DNA of 64,000 nucleotides from contig NC_064229.1 in NCBI RefSeq assembly GCF_023101765.2, positions 9,524,473-9,588,472 of the forward strand. Direction: 5' to 3'. This document shows positions 10,023-21,535 of the stretch, piece after piece (position 1 is the stretch's first letter; every line of letters begins with the position of its first letter). The notes beneath the pieces were generated by a model that searched no databases, was not told where the DNA came from, and saw nothing but the letters and a program-made list of their open reading frames with translations. Origin of the DNA: Spodoptera frugiperda (taxonomy: Eukaryota; Arthropoda; Insecta; Lepidoptera; Noctuidae). The translations under genes and the position numbers were made by a program.

Positions 10023-10592
10023 TAGTAAGTTAGACTTACTAAGTTACATTAAGGAACATGTAAGTTATAGACTTGCAAAATATTTTAACTAATAAACTAT
10101 CCACATGGCTTTAACTTTTATGCTACAAGGCGTGACGTCATTTTACTACTAATGCAACTATCTCTGTTTACTATCATTGGCAAAAAATCCCATACACTGC
10201 ACATTATAGAGGTGTACAACCACGTTCTGATTGATTACAATGACTTTACAGTTTCATAGTGTGCGCGAGCCAAGTCTGGTCTTTTTCATTTTTTGGGGTT
10301 CCCTTCTCTAGCTTGCAAGCTTTTAACCTTTTTTGTTGGGGATTTATTTTGATAGTGATGTTGTGAGTGGTCATTTAGAATTGCTAGTTTGTTGGGAAGT
10401 GTGATCTTTTGAATGTAATCATTGATCAATGATATTTCATGTTTCAATATCTGAATAAGAACAATGATATTTTATGTTCCAATATTTGAATAAAACAGAC
10501 TTATAAAATTAAGTAGTGTGTAAGTATTGTGTAATTATGCATGTAAATAGTAATTTTATCTTATATTCTAATATTTATCTTATATTTAAGCG

Positions 10593-10890
10593 TAGGAGAG
10601 TCGTGCTTCGGCAAAAATGGGCCGGCTCCACCGGAGTGATACCACGGCTTCACATAAAACCAACGTGAAACAACGCTTGCGAGTTGCGTTGTGTGAAAGA
10701 TGTTATCGGAAGCTCAATTACGCCCCCTTCCCAATTTTCCCAATTTCCGATTCCTTAACAACACTTAAATTACTAACCCATAAAAGGCCGGCAACGCAAT
10801 TGTAACGCCTCTGGTGTTTCAAGTATCCATAGGTGGCGGCGATTGCTTACCATCAGGTGAAACGTCTGCTCATTTACGTGATCCATAAAA
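10593..10890 (+). repeat. SINE/MITE-like repeat family B, near full length
   Basis: Forward copy: GGAGAGTCGTGCTTCGGC, AACGTGAAACAACGCTTGCG, CCGGCAACGCAATTGTAACG and CTTACCATCAGGTG, ending in an A-rich tail at about 10885-10905. The sequence from 10023 to 10592 holds nothing else recognisable. Confidence 0.7.
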
Positions 10891-11499
10891 AAAGAAAAAG
10901 TACATACACTCAAATGAAATGTGATACCTAAATCCTATAATGAGTGTTGCAAAATAATTATTCGTACTTCAAACGAGTTGATACTCAAAACGAAACGAAA
11001 ACAAAATACGGAACCCTTTACATAAAAAGACAACGAAAATAACCCTCTTTGTGTTTTTTTTTCACAAATCGCTGTACATCGCGGCCAAACTGGGGGTCGA
11101 AGCTAAGCCCTTTTGTTTGAAGAACACCTGCATCATTGAGCTATGGGTGCTCTTTACAAGTTCACAGACAGAAAAACGTCTTAACTCTCAACAATTTGAC
11201 AAGCGAAATTCATCTCTATATTTTTAAGTATAGGGTGGTTTTTAAATTGATGTTGTTAGGTTTTAGTTTTTCTAAGCTAAGTCTTCGTTAAGTTACGCGA
11301 AATTTTTACGTGTAAATTGAGGGAACAATGACTTGTTTTGAGTCATCACTCTTCAGTTGCCTCCCTCTTGAAATCTTGACGCAATTTTATGTTTACGGTA
11401 ACTTTAACATGAGAGGTAACTAAGTATGCGATTTTAAGTAAGGGGTTTTTAGCTTAAGTTACTTGTCAAAAGGTAAATTAAATTATGTAACAGATTATC

Positions 11500-11610
11500 C
11501 GCCGTACTCAGAGTCATTTAATAATTATTTTACCCAGTTCTTAGCAATTTTTTTGGCAGTAAGTTTTTTTTTGGTAGTAAGCTTACCTTAGTAAAAATAA
11601 AATAATTGTT
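11500..11610. repeat. Fragment of the TACTCAG MITE
   Basis: GCCGTACTCAGAG, TTACCCAGTTCTTAGCAATT and further bases match the left half of the intact MITE at 36962-37076. The right half is degraded. Confidence 0.5.
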
Positions 11611-12037
11611 ATAAACAAAAATAAAATAGTTTAGCACATTTAACAGCGATCTTTTTGCAAAACAAAAAATTAAAAAAAGCATGTTTTTAAATACATCTCA
11701 TCGTACTTAAATTATGAAAAATAATCGTTAAGACAATATAGACACATCATTAAGTTATGTATCTATCTACCTACAAATAGATGCTCACGATTATCGATAC
11801 AAAATTAGCCTTGAATCTTAGATCGAGATCGAGATCACCTCTACCAAAGTCGATAGGCCCCGCCCATTTAGTTTTTATTGCGCCTACGCCTTGATTAATG
11901 TTGCATCACAGATGACTCAAATAAAAACATGCTGTGTATGGTTGGTGCGGTTCTGTAGGCGTTTACCTGGTATATCATTTGGTGACTATGACTGTTATTC
12001 GCTGACGGATTGTGAAAAAATGTGTCTAATTCCATAC

Positions 12038-12092
12038 AACACAACGACGTTTTACTGAGAATGCTACCATCCTCAGTAAAACATCGTTGTGT
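12038..12092. repeat. Short hairpin, 22-bp arms
   Basis: AACACAACGACG then TTTTACTGAG at 12038-12059 pairs with 12071-12092 over 22 positions with one mismatch and an 11-base loop. It is followed by a T run. It may be a MITE relic; the size alone does not make it a microRNA precursor. Confidence 0.6.
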
Positions 12093-12157
12093 TTTTTTAT
12101 GATATTTATATGATATATAATTGATAGATATACATATGTAGATTCGAGAGAGCTAAG

Positions 12158-12415
12158 TGGGAAAGCCATGCTTCGGCACAAATGGGCTGATTCAAACGGA
12201 GTGAGACAACGGCCTCACAGAAAACCGACGTAAAACAAAGCTTGCGTTGCGTAAGTGAGGTTACCCACCTTTCCAATCCCTGATTCCCCGATAACCCTTA
12301 AATTCCTAACCCCAAAAGGTTGGCAACGCACTTTAAACACCTCTGGTGTTTCAGGTGTCCATAGGCGGCGGCGGTGATCTGCCTGCTCGTTTGTTGCATA
12401 TCTTATAAAAAAGGG
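12158..12415 (+). repeat. SINE/MITE-like repeat family B
   Basis: GGGAAAGCCATGCTTCGGCA, GGCAACGCACTTTAAACACC and TCTGGTGTTTCAGGTGTCCA, ending in an A-rich run. It is diverged in the middle. Confidence 0.65.
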
Positions 12416-13830
12416 TAGACCGTAACCACAATATACAGTCTTGTTTTGTAATTCAAAGAATAACCTATATTTACCATTAACTCATCCATATTACATTTAT
12501 AAATGCAATGCTGCTTCCTCAAAACCTTGACAATAAGGACAGAACAGAAATCCAGGTAATGTATTGTTTATATTACCGTTATCAACTGAGTAATCAACAT
12601 TCTTCTAGAAAGTTCTTTAGCTGATTAAATTATGGATTAGCTCACACTAGTTTAGCTTTGGAATTGAAGTAATGATCTCGTAGGTTTTTTATTTAATTCA
12701 CCTTGACTGATCAAAAGTCTTTTCCTCAAATCTTTACAAAACTGACTCATGGTATGAGTTACAAATGAATGTTTTATCCAATATGAACTTCCAACTTACC
12801 AATAAACCACAAAAGTCAACCACAATTTCTAAATTCAGTGACAATCAGGGCTCCCTAAAAGTATTGCAGATTTACGATGGCCGATTGTCCGGACGATACG
12901 ATTGAGGGCAAAAAACCAAAACATAACTGACCCGGAGCAACTTCGTAATAAAATAAAAACAAGTATATAATTTGAGAACTGGTCCAGAACCAGAGTGGTA
13001 CAGGAAAAAGTGTCTGGTTTGTTCTGAACTGCTCTGATAAATTGCGATTGAAATTATTTTATTAATAAGAGAGGGTTTTAAATGACTAGAAAGATGAGCT
13101 TAGAGTAAAAAACAAAATATGTAAGATTCAGTTAATAGATTTTTATATTTAAGAAAATTTTAATATTACTAGAAAAATGGACAGTGTATGTCTTTCAGCT
13201 GATGATGATGATGATGATTAGAAGAATAGATATGGAGAAAAGAAAACAAATGTACGTATCAAAGATGATGACGAAATGACTCATTGTTTTATAAACTAAG
13301 AACACCATAATCGACATACCGATAACACTATAATGATGTAGCTAGACAGAAAGGTTTTGTTTTCTTAGACTCTAATGCAGTAGACACATTTGCTTGCTAA
13401 AACAGATTTAAATATAAAAATCGAATAAAATAATTCAGTAACAAGTCTAATCATCATAGACAGTAAGAAAATTACCACTAATCAATTCAATCAAGTCATT
13501 TCACATGAATTTTTCATCACAACACCTTATGACCTTAAACTAGGAATAAATCATAATCATATCAGAATAAAGTGCTCTCAGGAATACCTAACTCCTATTC
13601 CCTTGAATGCGATATAAGGCCAGGATATTACAGCCAATGTCTTGTATTTACATGAGTCTAGGAAAAATCTCATTCTCTCCTGAAAATGTGTTTCAGACGG
13701 CCGCGCGTTATGTAAAATGTGCTGGCTTATATTATCTGATGGAAGCTAATAAGCTTATTCTTAAATTCTGTTGAGGAGATTTTCTGAAGCTAGGATTAAA
13801 ATAAAAATCATGATAACACTAAATTATTAT
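12416..13830. other. No gene seen
   Basis: AT-rich sequence with a short GATGATGATG run at 13200-13217. No convincing exon or complete element. Confidence 0.45.
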
Positions 13831-13837
13831 AATTGTG

Positions 13838-13950
13838 AAAGTTCGTTTGTTTGAAACTACAGATTTTGATGGAATTTTATATACAGACAGGGAAGGGCCT
13901 ATCGTCCAAGCCTATCACCCAAATCAGCAGAGCTGAGCGGGCAGAAGGTA
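13838..13950 (+). repeat. Helitron-like tail fragment
   Basis: GAAAGTTCGTTTGTTTGAAA, then TTATATACAGACAGGGAAGG and GAGCGGGCAGAAGGTAG, parallel to the copy at 5630-5835 in the opposite orientation. Confidence 0.45.
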
Positions 13951-14283
13951 GTTGTTTAATAATTTGACAGCTGTGTACCTGTGGGATAAGAAATAATCTC
14001 CCTTTTCCTTAATTATTTACTGTAGTGCTAATTTTTGCTTAACGTTGATGATAGTTTACCTAAGAAATAGCCAGAATAAGAGTCAAACCAATTTATAGAT
14101 TATTCTAGAATCCGAAAATTAATCAATATTGACCGTACCGTTAACTGTACTACAATAAAATTATTAAACAACAGAACCTGCAAATAACACAATCTTTATA
14201 ATTTCAACCAATCTTTATCATCCACAAACACAACAACAATCCTTCAAGAATTACGTCATCCCACCACAATTCTCATTTAAAAA

Positions 14284-14433
14284 ATGGTGCACAAAACTGT
14301 CTACTTTGGCGAGCAGCAAAAGGAACGAAGCAGCTTCGTAAGAATGCACCCAACTTCCGCAGCGACGGTTTCTTGTGATCATAATGTACGTATACTTTAT
14401 TTTTGTCTCAAAAGACCTGTTCTTGTTTACTGA
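14284..14433 (+). other. Short unexplained ORF (49 codons), coding status unknown
   Basis: An ATG at 14284 opens 49 codons, beginning MVHKTVYFGEQQKERSSFVR and ending at a TGA near 14433. The first 100 bases have a more even base composition than their surroundings, and a weak GTACGT donor-like site lies at about 14386. I recognise no domain. It could be a small first exon, or chance, or part of an unrecognised repeat. Confidence 0.15.
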
Positions 14434-14621
14434 GCGCTGGTGTCGTAGATTGTTTTGAAGTGCTGTTTGTGATACGGTTCTGTTCGTGAAAGGTTTTTGC
14501 GTTGATTTGTTTAGTTACTTTTTAAAGGTGTTGGTATTGTCGACTATTTTCTTTATTTTTTTGGTATTGATTGAACCACTTTCTTCTTCAAAATTGAATT
14601 CCTTATAATGCAATCTACTAT

Positions 14622-14641
14622 AGCTAGCTAGCTAGCTAGCT
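14622..14641. repeat. AGCT microsatellite
   Basis: A self-complementary tandem of TAGC units, five copies, immediately before a family-A repeat. Confidence 0.85.
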
Positions 14642-14649
14642 CATTCAAT

Positions 14650-14765
14650 GGAAATATTATCCAATGGCTCTCCCAGGCGAGAAGGAGTGTCAGACTTTTA
14701 CTGACTAAAAATCACCCTGTTCCTACTCGTGCTCTATGAGCTGGAGCCCCGGTTGCCCGGTAGTA
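14650..14765 (+). repeat. SINE-like repeat family A
   Basis: ATCCAATGGCTCTCCCAGGC, GGAGTGTCAGACTTTTACTG and GAGCTGGAGCCCCGG fit the family consensus. Truncated at the 3' end. Confidence 0.65.
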
Positions 14766-15507
14766 CAGGCAAAACAAAAGCAAAAATATCCAAAATCATG
14801 AGACAACCCATGATCGCAAGGTCCAAAGAAAATATGATAATTTTATCAAAGTCATAAGTATTTGGAAAGCATATCTATAATTTAAGTCGCACATACAATT
14901 CAATTAACAAATCTGTGGGAAAAACATCACTTATCGATTCTCATATCGAACATTGTCTTCACAAATCAAAAATCCAAAATTTGCACTTAATTCTCATCTA
15001 CATAACATTACGTCACTCCATCATTGCAAACCATCATTGCATCCCTTTTTACCTGTCTGAATTTAAATATCTTCCCTCTCATTTCTTCTTTATCTTCTTT
15101 TGTATTTTTATCTCTTTCTCTCTAGTTATTTGAATCAAATATCAATATAGCAAAATGGATTGCATCTACTTATTTTCATTGTGGTTACTTATCAAATTGA
15201 CCGTGAAATGTATTCAAATTATTATAATATTATTCTCCCATTTCTTTTATTCGTGTTGTTAGCAAATATTTCTTTGTGCGTGCACTTGATGCTTTCTTGT
15301 TTGCATAGTAAGGTGTGAATGCTTTTTTTTGTAATGTGATTGACGTGTTTTTGCTTTGTGATTCTGATTGTTGTTGTTTTTCTTTATTGAGTGGTTTATG
15401 TTAGGGAAAGATTTTGCAGATGGATGAGTTTTAAGTTTATTAATCTTGAGAATTGTAGCTTAACAAGACAATAATTGTATTAGAACCTTAACAGACGAGT
15501 TTGAATA
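14766..15507. other. No gene seen
   Basis: AT-rich. A 72-codon frame at 14915-15133 is rich in Ile, Phe, His and Ser and shows no domain; I take it as chance. Confidence 0.45.
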
Positions 15508-15612
15508 TAAAGACTGATGACTGTTGACGAAGCGAAAGAGGTGTGTAAGATTCGTAGCAATTGGCATTCCATTGTCTCTGCTTACCTCAATAGGAGATAG
15601 GCGTGAGACTAT
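15508..15612 (+). repeat. LINE/SINE tail family E
   Basis: GATGACTGTTGACGAAGCGA, AAGAGGTGTGTAAGATTCG, CAATTGGCATTCCATTGTC and GGAGATAGGCGTGAGAC. It matches 22095-22205 in reverse. Confidence 0.55.
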
Positions 15613-16014
15613 CATTGTATTCATGTAATTATATTAGAATCTGGTGTAATTTTACACAAATTTAAAAATAACACAACGATATACATTTACATAAAAGCAA
15701 GCCCAGATTTTGCCGCACTATTTAGTAATATCTAATGCTACATATCCTCTACTTCTACATTCGATGAAATTTTCCTTTATGAACTACATATAAAAATGTA
15801 ACCGCATCTTCCAGCACGTGACCATACATTGCATCCATATGGATGTACAGCGGCCTACATTTGCATTGCTAATACAATGCCAGCAGAGGTCTAGGTCTGA
15901 ATTCATCTTTAGTTCAATTACATACGCAGTTTTTGCCCTACATACATAATTCATTATCAGTTTCTATGTGAGAAAATTTTTTATAAGGCCGATCTGTTGG
16001 ATAAACACTTAGTA

Positions 16015-16170
16015 AAAGTAGGCCCAGAAGCTGCGGACTGTCTAGCGGGTTTTCGGGGCTCCGGTTCGAAAAGTAGGAGTAGGAACGTGGTGGTTTTTTT
16101 AGTCAGTAAGAGTATGACACTCACTTTCGCCCTTGCCTAAGGGGAGAAGGCATTATATTATTTTCCCCCA
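16015..16170 (-). repeat. SINE-like repeat family A
   Basis: Reverse copy: AAGCTGCGGACTGTCTAGCG, AGTAGGAGTAGGAACGTGG, TTTAGTCAGTAAGAGTATGA and a terminal TTTTCCCCC. Confidence 0.65.
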
Positions 16171-17110
16171 AAGTAATTTGGGAACTTTTTCGTATCCACT
16201 GTTACCACTTCTGTCGTCAAAGAATAAAAAATATAAGCATTTGTTGGAAAGCATTTTATCACCGATTATATCTACAGGAGCAATTTGAAAACGATTTCCA
16301 ATTAAAATATTTTAAGGCCATAAAACCAAAATTACATTCCTAAGACATTCCACCCTATCCTTCTCTGAAGCTAACCGAAACTCAAAATCCTCGAAAATTC
16401 CGAGAAAAATTTCAACAATCACAAACACAAGGGATTTTTGTTCAAGAATGTTTGTATAAAATCAACATTTAGTTCCTGATCAACGGAGATTGTGGGATTC
16501 GCGAATTTGCATCCGTCCCTTGCATTCTCTCGCATTTAAATAATTTCTTTATAACAAATGACTGTAGGTACATTAGAATAATGCAATTTTTTGCCCAGAA
16601 GAATACCTAATTGACCGTGTGAGCAAATTTGTTTGCATTTTTGAGCATGTGCATGCAAATTTTGAAGTATCGACGTATGGTAATGAGGACAAGTGTGTGA
16701 ATTTTATACGTTTTGGTTTCCCAAATGGTCTAGGATACAGGTTTGATGGTGAATGATGGTTCAATGATGGTTAGTTCGAACCCCAAACGGATGAGCGTGA
16801 ATGACTGGATTAGTTTATGTAAATATTAGAAGAAACTTGTTAGTGATACTTGTTATTTGTAAGGTGTTCTTTATGATAATTTGGAATAAGAAAAAAAGTG
16901 AGAAAGAAATGGAATTGAATAAAAAGTGGTGACGGTTAAAATTGAAATGATTTGGAAAAAATGTTAAGTCGTTTTTTTTAATGAAGAGAAATATTGATAA
17001 ATGAATATGTGATTTCTTATTTACGTTTTTGTAAAGAAAATAAATATTAAGTATTTTTGTTACTATGTTCCTGTCTGTACTATTTTTTTGCCAAACATGG
17101 TAAATGTTTT
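16171..17110. other. No gene seen
   Basis: AT-rich, low-complexity stretches. Open frames at 16573-16764 and 16815-17117 (minus) are Phe/Ile/Asn/Lys-rich translations of AT-rich DNA, not convincing genes. Confidence 0.45.
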
Positions 17111-17117
17111 TATTCAT

Positions 17118-17270
17118 CAGCTAATAAGTAGCCACTACTGACCAAAGGCCTCTTCTCACACGGAGAAGGTTAGCATTAATTGATGCCCTTGCTCAATGCG
17201 GGTTGGCGACTTCAAACTTATAATTAGTTAGAAATTATAAACCCAGGTTTCCTCACGATGTTTTTCTCGA
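17118..17270 (-). repeat. LINE 3' tail fragment
   Basis: The plus strand GCCACTACTGACCAAAGGCC, CTCAATGCGGGTTGGCGAC and TTTCCTCACGATG is the reverse complement of a common lepidopteran LINE end (GTCGCCAACCCGCATTGAG, GGCCTTTGGTCAGTAGTGGC). Confidence 0.5.
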
Positions 17271-18980
17271 ATTGTGAGGATTTTTCCTTGTTATTATTCT
17301 CAATAAATAGTGTTCTTATTTTCATAATTTTTTTATATAAATTAAACATAAACAAAGAAAAATCCATCTAAAAGCCATTCCACGTCAGTGACGTGTTAAT
17401 TTAATGAAAGTTTTCAGCTACAGCGGTGGTTTCAGATAGTTTTTCACGCGATACAATTGTTTGCGGTAATTACCAAGGCTTCATAGATGCTATTAATCAT
17501 TGGCAGGGTTGAACAATGGACGATGCACTTTGTCGGGTGCTGTTGGTACCATGGTTGATACAGAGAATAATAATATAATTTTGTATGGTGAATTTTCTGG
17601 TGAAATATTAATTGTTTATTTTTTTCTGGTTATTGAAAAGTCGATATTATTTAACATGCCTAGGAACGTACACTTACCAACACTAGTATCTACTTGTGCG
17701 CAGGTGCCATATTATGTGGACTTAAATATAAAATTATAAATTATTCCACAAATGGCACTCAAAAAAATACCTATGCGTGTCCAATGTGGAATACCTCAAA
17801 AAATGGGACAACTCTGAGTTAATTTTATTGAGTGTGAAAACTTTGTACATTCCACGAAACTCAAACTCAATTTCACCCTACATAAACAAACTCTAATGTG
17901 TCTTTCAAACGATAACTCAAATTGCACATAGTCAAAATTATTTATAAATACATAGATACATAGATTATATTATGAATCACCAAGCCAATTTGTCAATATC
18001 ACACTTTTTCAATGTCAAATCTTATTATGTCTTCCTACAAGACACTACGTTGCATGTCTAAGTGCTTAGTCAGTAGTTAGCGAGTTGGTTTGTTAGTGAA
18101 ACTCGTATGTAGGTCAAGTGTAAAATGTCAGATGATTCATATTATATGAATACGAGAGATTTGTTAATTTTAGTATCGATTTCATTTTGCTGTCGTCAAG
18201 AGTAAGGAATGGCATTTGTACGAGTAAATATATTTTCTTTTGTAGTAATTATTGCTGATGGATTGGGTACAATGAGCGCTGGTTAATAAAAGGGGAATAA
18301 TCAAGTACTGTATGGATGATTTAAAATTTGATTAAATGAAAACGGCAACGGAGAAGTTTATGTGGATAAAGAAAAACCGTTTATAGATGCAAGTTTTAGG
18401 AATGAAAATCATTTATAATTTCTTTTTTTATTAATTTTTTGACTGCCAATAGAAAACTGTTGAAGGCAAATCTTCTGCTAACGTCGGTCAACGGTGACTA
18501 CCACGGCGTTGTTGTGTGTGTTAATTTGTTAATTTAGTGCCATGAGTATCATTATTTCTGATAAAAAATCATAAAACATAGTACAGTCAACCATCTTTGA
18601 ATACTTTTAAAAAATAAAACTAAACTATGCACAGCCAGCCCTGAAAACAAACAGCAGTGCACACCTTAGTACAATGGCGTGCATCAGTGTTGGCGAATTA
18701 ATAGCAGCAGTAAGCCACGCTTAATGAATATTGCAGCCAAACTCACTGTGACTGATACCAGCCGTGTTATTCTGAAAGTTAGTTTGCAAAGTCATTGCTC
18801 GAGTTGAGATTAAAAATTATTGTGTATGATATTACCGTCAGATGATGATAGAAATGAGTAGAATTACGCCAGGTGCTCTTATTTTGATCTGTGTTCATGT
18901 ATGAATGTTTGTCTGTGATTATCTCGCAACTGACTGAACCTATTATGATGCGGTTTTCAATTAAGTGTTATTTCAACTTT
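17271..18980. other. No gene seen; one faint Helitron-like tail
   Basis: No convincing exon. Around 18900-18990 a faint tail (TGAATGTTTGTCTGTGATTA, CTGAACCTATTATGATGCGG) resembles widespread lepidopteran repeats. Confidence 0.4.
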
Positions 18981-18984
18981 TTTT

Positions 18985-19115
18985 TTTTGAGGGGGAAATC
19001 CATCCAATGACTTTTGTCGCGTTGGGTGAGGCGGGAGAGAGTGTCAGGCTCTTACTGGCTAAAAACCACACCGTTGATTCTCCTGCTTTGAGCCGGAGCA
19101 TCAAGTATTTGTTTA
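18985..19115 (+). repeat. SINE-like repeat family A
   Basis: GAGGGGGAAATCCATCCAAT, GAGAGTGTCAGGCTCTTACT and GAGCCGGAGCATC. It follows a run of T. Confidence 0.65.
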
Positions 19116-19606
19116 AGTAAGGAGCAGGATTCATAATGTTATCCGAACGCCTTAAAAAATATTGAACTCGGTTTTTTAAATATAGTTTATATATCTGTCA
19201 TTTTCGGTTTTGGCAGCGACTAGCGAAGTCACTTACGAGAAGACCTTCGAGATTTACCGTTTTCAGAATAATACTCCTGTTATATTGACTCGCAGTGTAC
19301 CGCGAACAAAATAATACGTGTCATTTTTCATCCACTTTATTTCAGTCTGACGTGTGGCGATTAATATTGTTTTAAAATTGTAGATTGATTGGCTGAAAGA
19401 TGATACAGTTTGGATGGGCGTGGATGTTAAGATGATGTGTGGAAGATGACATTATAAAGGGGGATGTTTAGGCTAAATGTGATTTATGAAAGTGGAGGCA
19501 AATAAAAGAAATGGTGATGATCGGGTTACTAGTTTCGTAATTTTAAGTTCGTACTCATTTAGAATTATATCGGTGTTTGGCTTATTCCTCATAAAATTTC
19601 ATAAGT

Positions 19607-19800
19607 ACGGTTGGCGCGGTAGCTGAGCAAGTGGATGCCGTGCAACGTGTAGTAGGTTCAATTCCCGCACGAAGCAACTCTTTGTGTGATACACAAATTG
19701 TAGTTTCGTGTCTAGATGTTATGTGCATGTGAACTTGTATATTTGTAAATGCACCCACGACACAGGAGAAAATCCCAGTGAAGGGAACGTTTGAATAAAA
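19607..19800 (+). repeat. tRNA-derived SINE, full length
   Basis: The head has tRNA-like pol III promoter boxes: A-box-like TTGGCGCGGTAGCTGAG and B-box-like GGTTCAATTCC. The body is CAACTCTTTGTGTGATACAC, GAACTTGTATATTTGTAAAT and CACGACACAGGAGAAAATCC. The same family recurs at 21223, 24945, 35722, 36770 and 38805. It resembles the SINEs described from Helicoverpa armigera (HaSE types), but I cannot assign the subtype from memory. Confidence 0.75.
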
Positions 19801-21045
19801 TGACAACTACTTCCGTGCGGTTTTATAATAAACAACGAGTTCTTCAATTTAAATAATTATTTCCATAGATTAATACATTCTAACAAACAAATAGTTTTGA
19901 GTAAAAAACCTCTCGTCTACTTGAAAAAATTTTTACTTTTACTTTGAAGTTAGCTTCAATATTATATTTCGCCACAAAACTATTATTTTTCAACCAACTT
20001 CATTTAACATACCGACTGTACCAGCCCTCTATTGTTTAGCAAGCATAATATTTGCTCGTCTAAACGTCTCACCAGAAGCGACTGAAATATGATTCTCGCT
20101 TACAGTCTATTTAATTAGACTTGCGTGGTGTACTGTAACGTGTTGTTTTGAATTTGTATGGAGCAGTGTACAGTAGCGCACACAAGTTGTGTAGTGTCAT
20201 GTTATTATTGTAGGTCATTATTTTGATGATTATGTTTCAAGTCCAAAGTTCAAGATTAGGTACTTGTGTCAGCAAATTTAGACTTAAGCTGAAGAGTTTG
20301 TTTGTTTATTTGAACGTACCTAATAATCTCATGAACTAGCGGTCCCATCAAAATTAGTCCAGTCGTTAAAAAAAATAGTCAGAACAAACAGACAGACAAA
20401 AATTGTAAAAAATATTATTTTGGTGTATGTATTGTGTGTATGTTCATATGTTCGTATTTAGGTACCTACGGTTATTTCAATAATATTACAAACAGACACT
20501 CCAATTTTATTTATTAGTCTAGATGTAAATGTAGAAGTAAGCAAAACCACATCAAACTTTAACATGCCATTTTGTACTAATAACCCTATCTTGACGCACA
20601 CCAACAAATCAATCAAAACCCAACCCTATTTTCTTAGCCAATACAATTCAAAATCCAACACAATAACCACACATATTCAAATTATTACGATGACAATACT
20701 ATACAAAGGAACGACAAAAAGTCGAATCACGCGCACACCTGCGACTTCCAACACATTCGTCAATGATCGATTGGTTCCGATCCTTTTCTTACTTTTATTC
20801 CAATTTGAATTTTAAATCAGAATACTTAAGGTAGAAAATAGAAGTGTTGGGAGTATTTTTTCGCTAGCAAAGGGTTACCATCCTACAGTTTTCAATAATG
20901 ACTTTATTTGGCTATCAATTTTGTGTGTGACTCAACATAATTATGCTGTGGTATATCGCAAAGGTAACATATTGATCATTAGTGTAACTGTTGAGCTCTG
21001 TGTATGACTTTCGATTACTTTATGTTTTTAATGTAAAGCGTTGCC
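19801..21045. other. No gene seen; Helitron-like tail near 20320-20430
   Basis: A short stretch at 20330-20405 (GAACTAGCGGTCCCATCAAA, CAGAACAAACAGACAGACAA) is a widespread lepidopteran tail. The 83-codon frame at 20564-20815 is Thr/Asn/Ile-rich without a domain. Confidence 0.4.
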
Positions 21046-21049
21046 CGTG

Positions 21050-21076
21050 AGTTTTTTTTTTTTTTTTTTTTTTTTC
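21050..21076. repeat. Poly(T) run
   Basis: About 26 T, directly before a family-A copy. It is probably the A-tail of an adjoining reverse-oriented element. Confidence 0.8.
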
Positions 21077-21077
21077 A

Positions 21078-21222
21078 GGGGGAAAATCATCCAATGACTT
21101 CTCTCGCCAGGGCAAAGCGAGAGGGAGTGTCAGACTCTTACTGACTAAAAACCACCCCGTTCCTACTCCTGCTTGTCGAGCCGGAGCCCCGGTAAACCCG
21201 CTAGGTTGTCCGCAGCTCCGAA
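21078..21222 (+). repeat. SINE-like repeat family A, best-preserved copy
   Basis: It matches the window consensus nearly throughout: GGGGGAAAATCATCCAATGA, GAGGGAGTGTCAGACTCTTA, CTGACTAAAAACCACCCCGT and GAGCCGGAGCCCCGGTAAAC. It runs directly into a reverse SINE. Confidence 0.75.
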
Positions 21223-21405
21223 AGCGTTGCCCTACACTAAGATTTTCTCCTGCGTCGTGGGTGCGTTTACAAACATACAAGTTCACATGACACTTAGACC
21301 CGAATCATTCATCATTTTTTCATCATCGAATCATTCCCGGTCACTATTTGTAATCCACAACAATTTGTGGATCATACAAAGAGTTGCTACGTGCGGGAAT
21401 CGAAA
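21223..21405 (-). repeat. tRNA-derived SINE, partly rearranged
   Basis: Reverse copy: AAGATTTTCTCCTGCGTCGT, GGGTGCGTTTACAAACATAC, AAGTTCACATGACACTTAGA. A foreign-looking segment at 21305-21350 (repeat of AATCATTC) interrupts it, and then TTGTGGATCATACAAAGAGT and the B-box complement follow. Confidence 0.65.
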
Positions 21406-21535
21406 TTCCTAACCTTCAAAAGGCCAGCAACGCATTTGTAACGCCTCTGCATGGTATTTCGGTAGTCTATGGACGGCGGCGATTACTTACAATCAAGTAA
21501 TCCGTCTGTTCGTTTACCGGCTCATAAGATAAAAA
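21406..21535 (+). repeat. SINE/MITE-like repeat family B, 3' half
   Basis: CAGCAACGCATTTGTAACGC, GACGGCGGCGATTACTTACA and TCCGTCTGTTCGTTTACCGG. It is the third of three different repeats joined end to end. Confidence 0.65.

Noticed and set aside
16815..17117. 100-codon minus-strand frame
   Set aside because: Composed almost only of Ile, Asn, Lys, Phe and Ser from AT-rich DNA; no domain.
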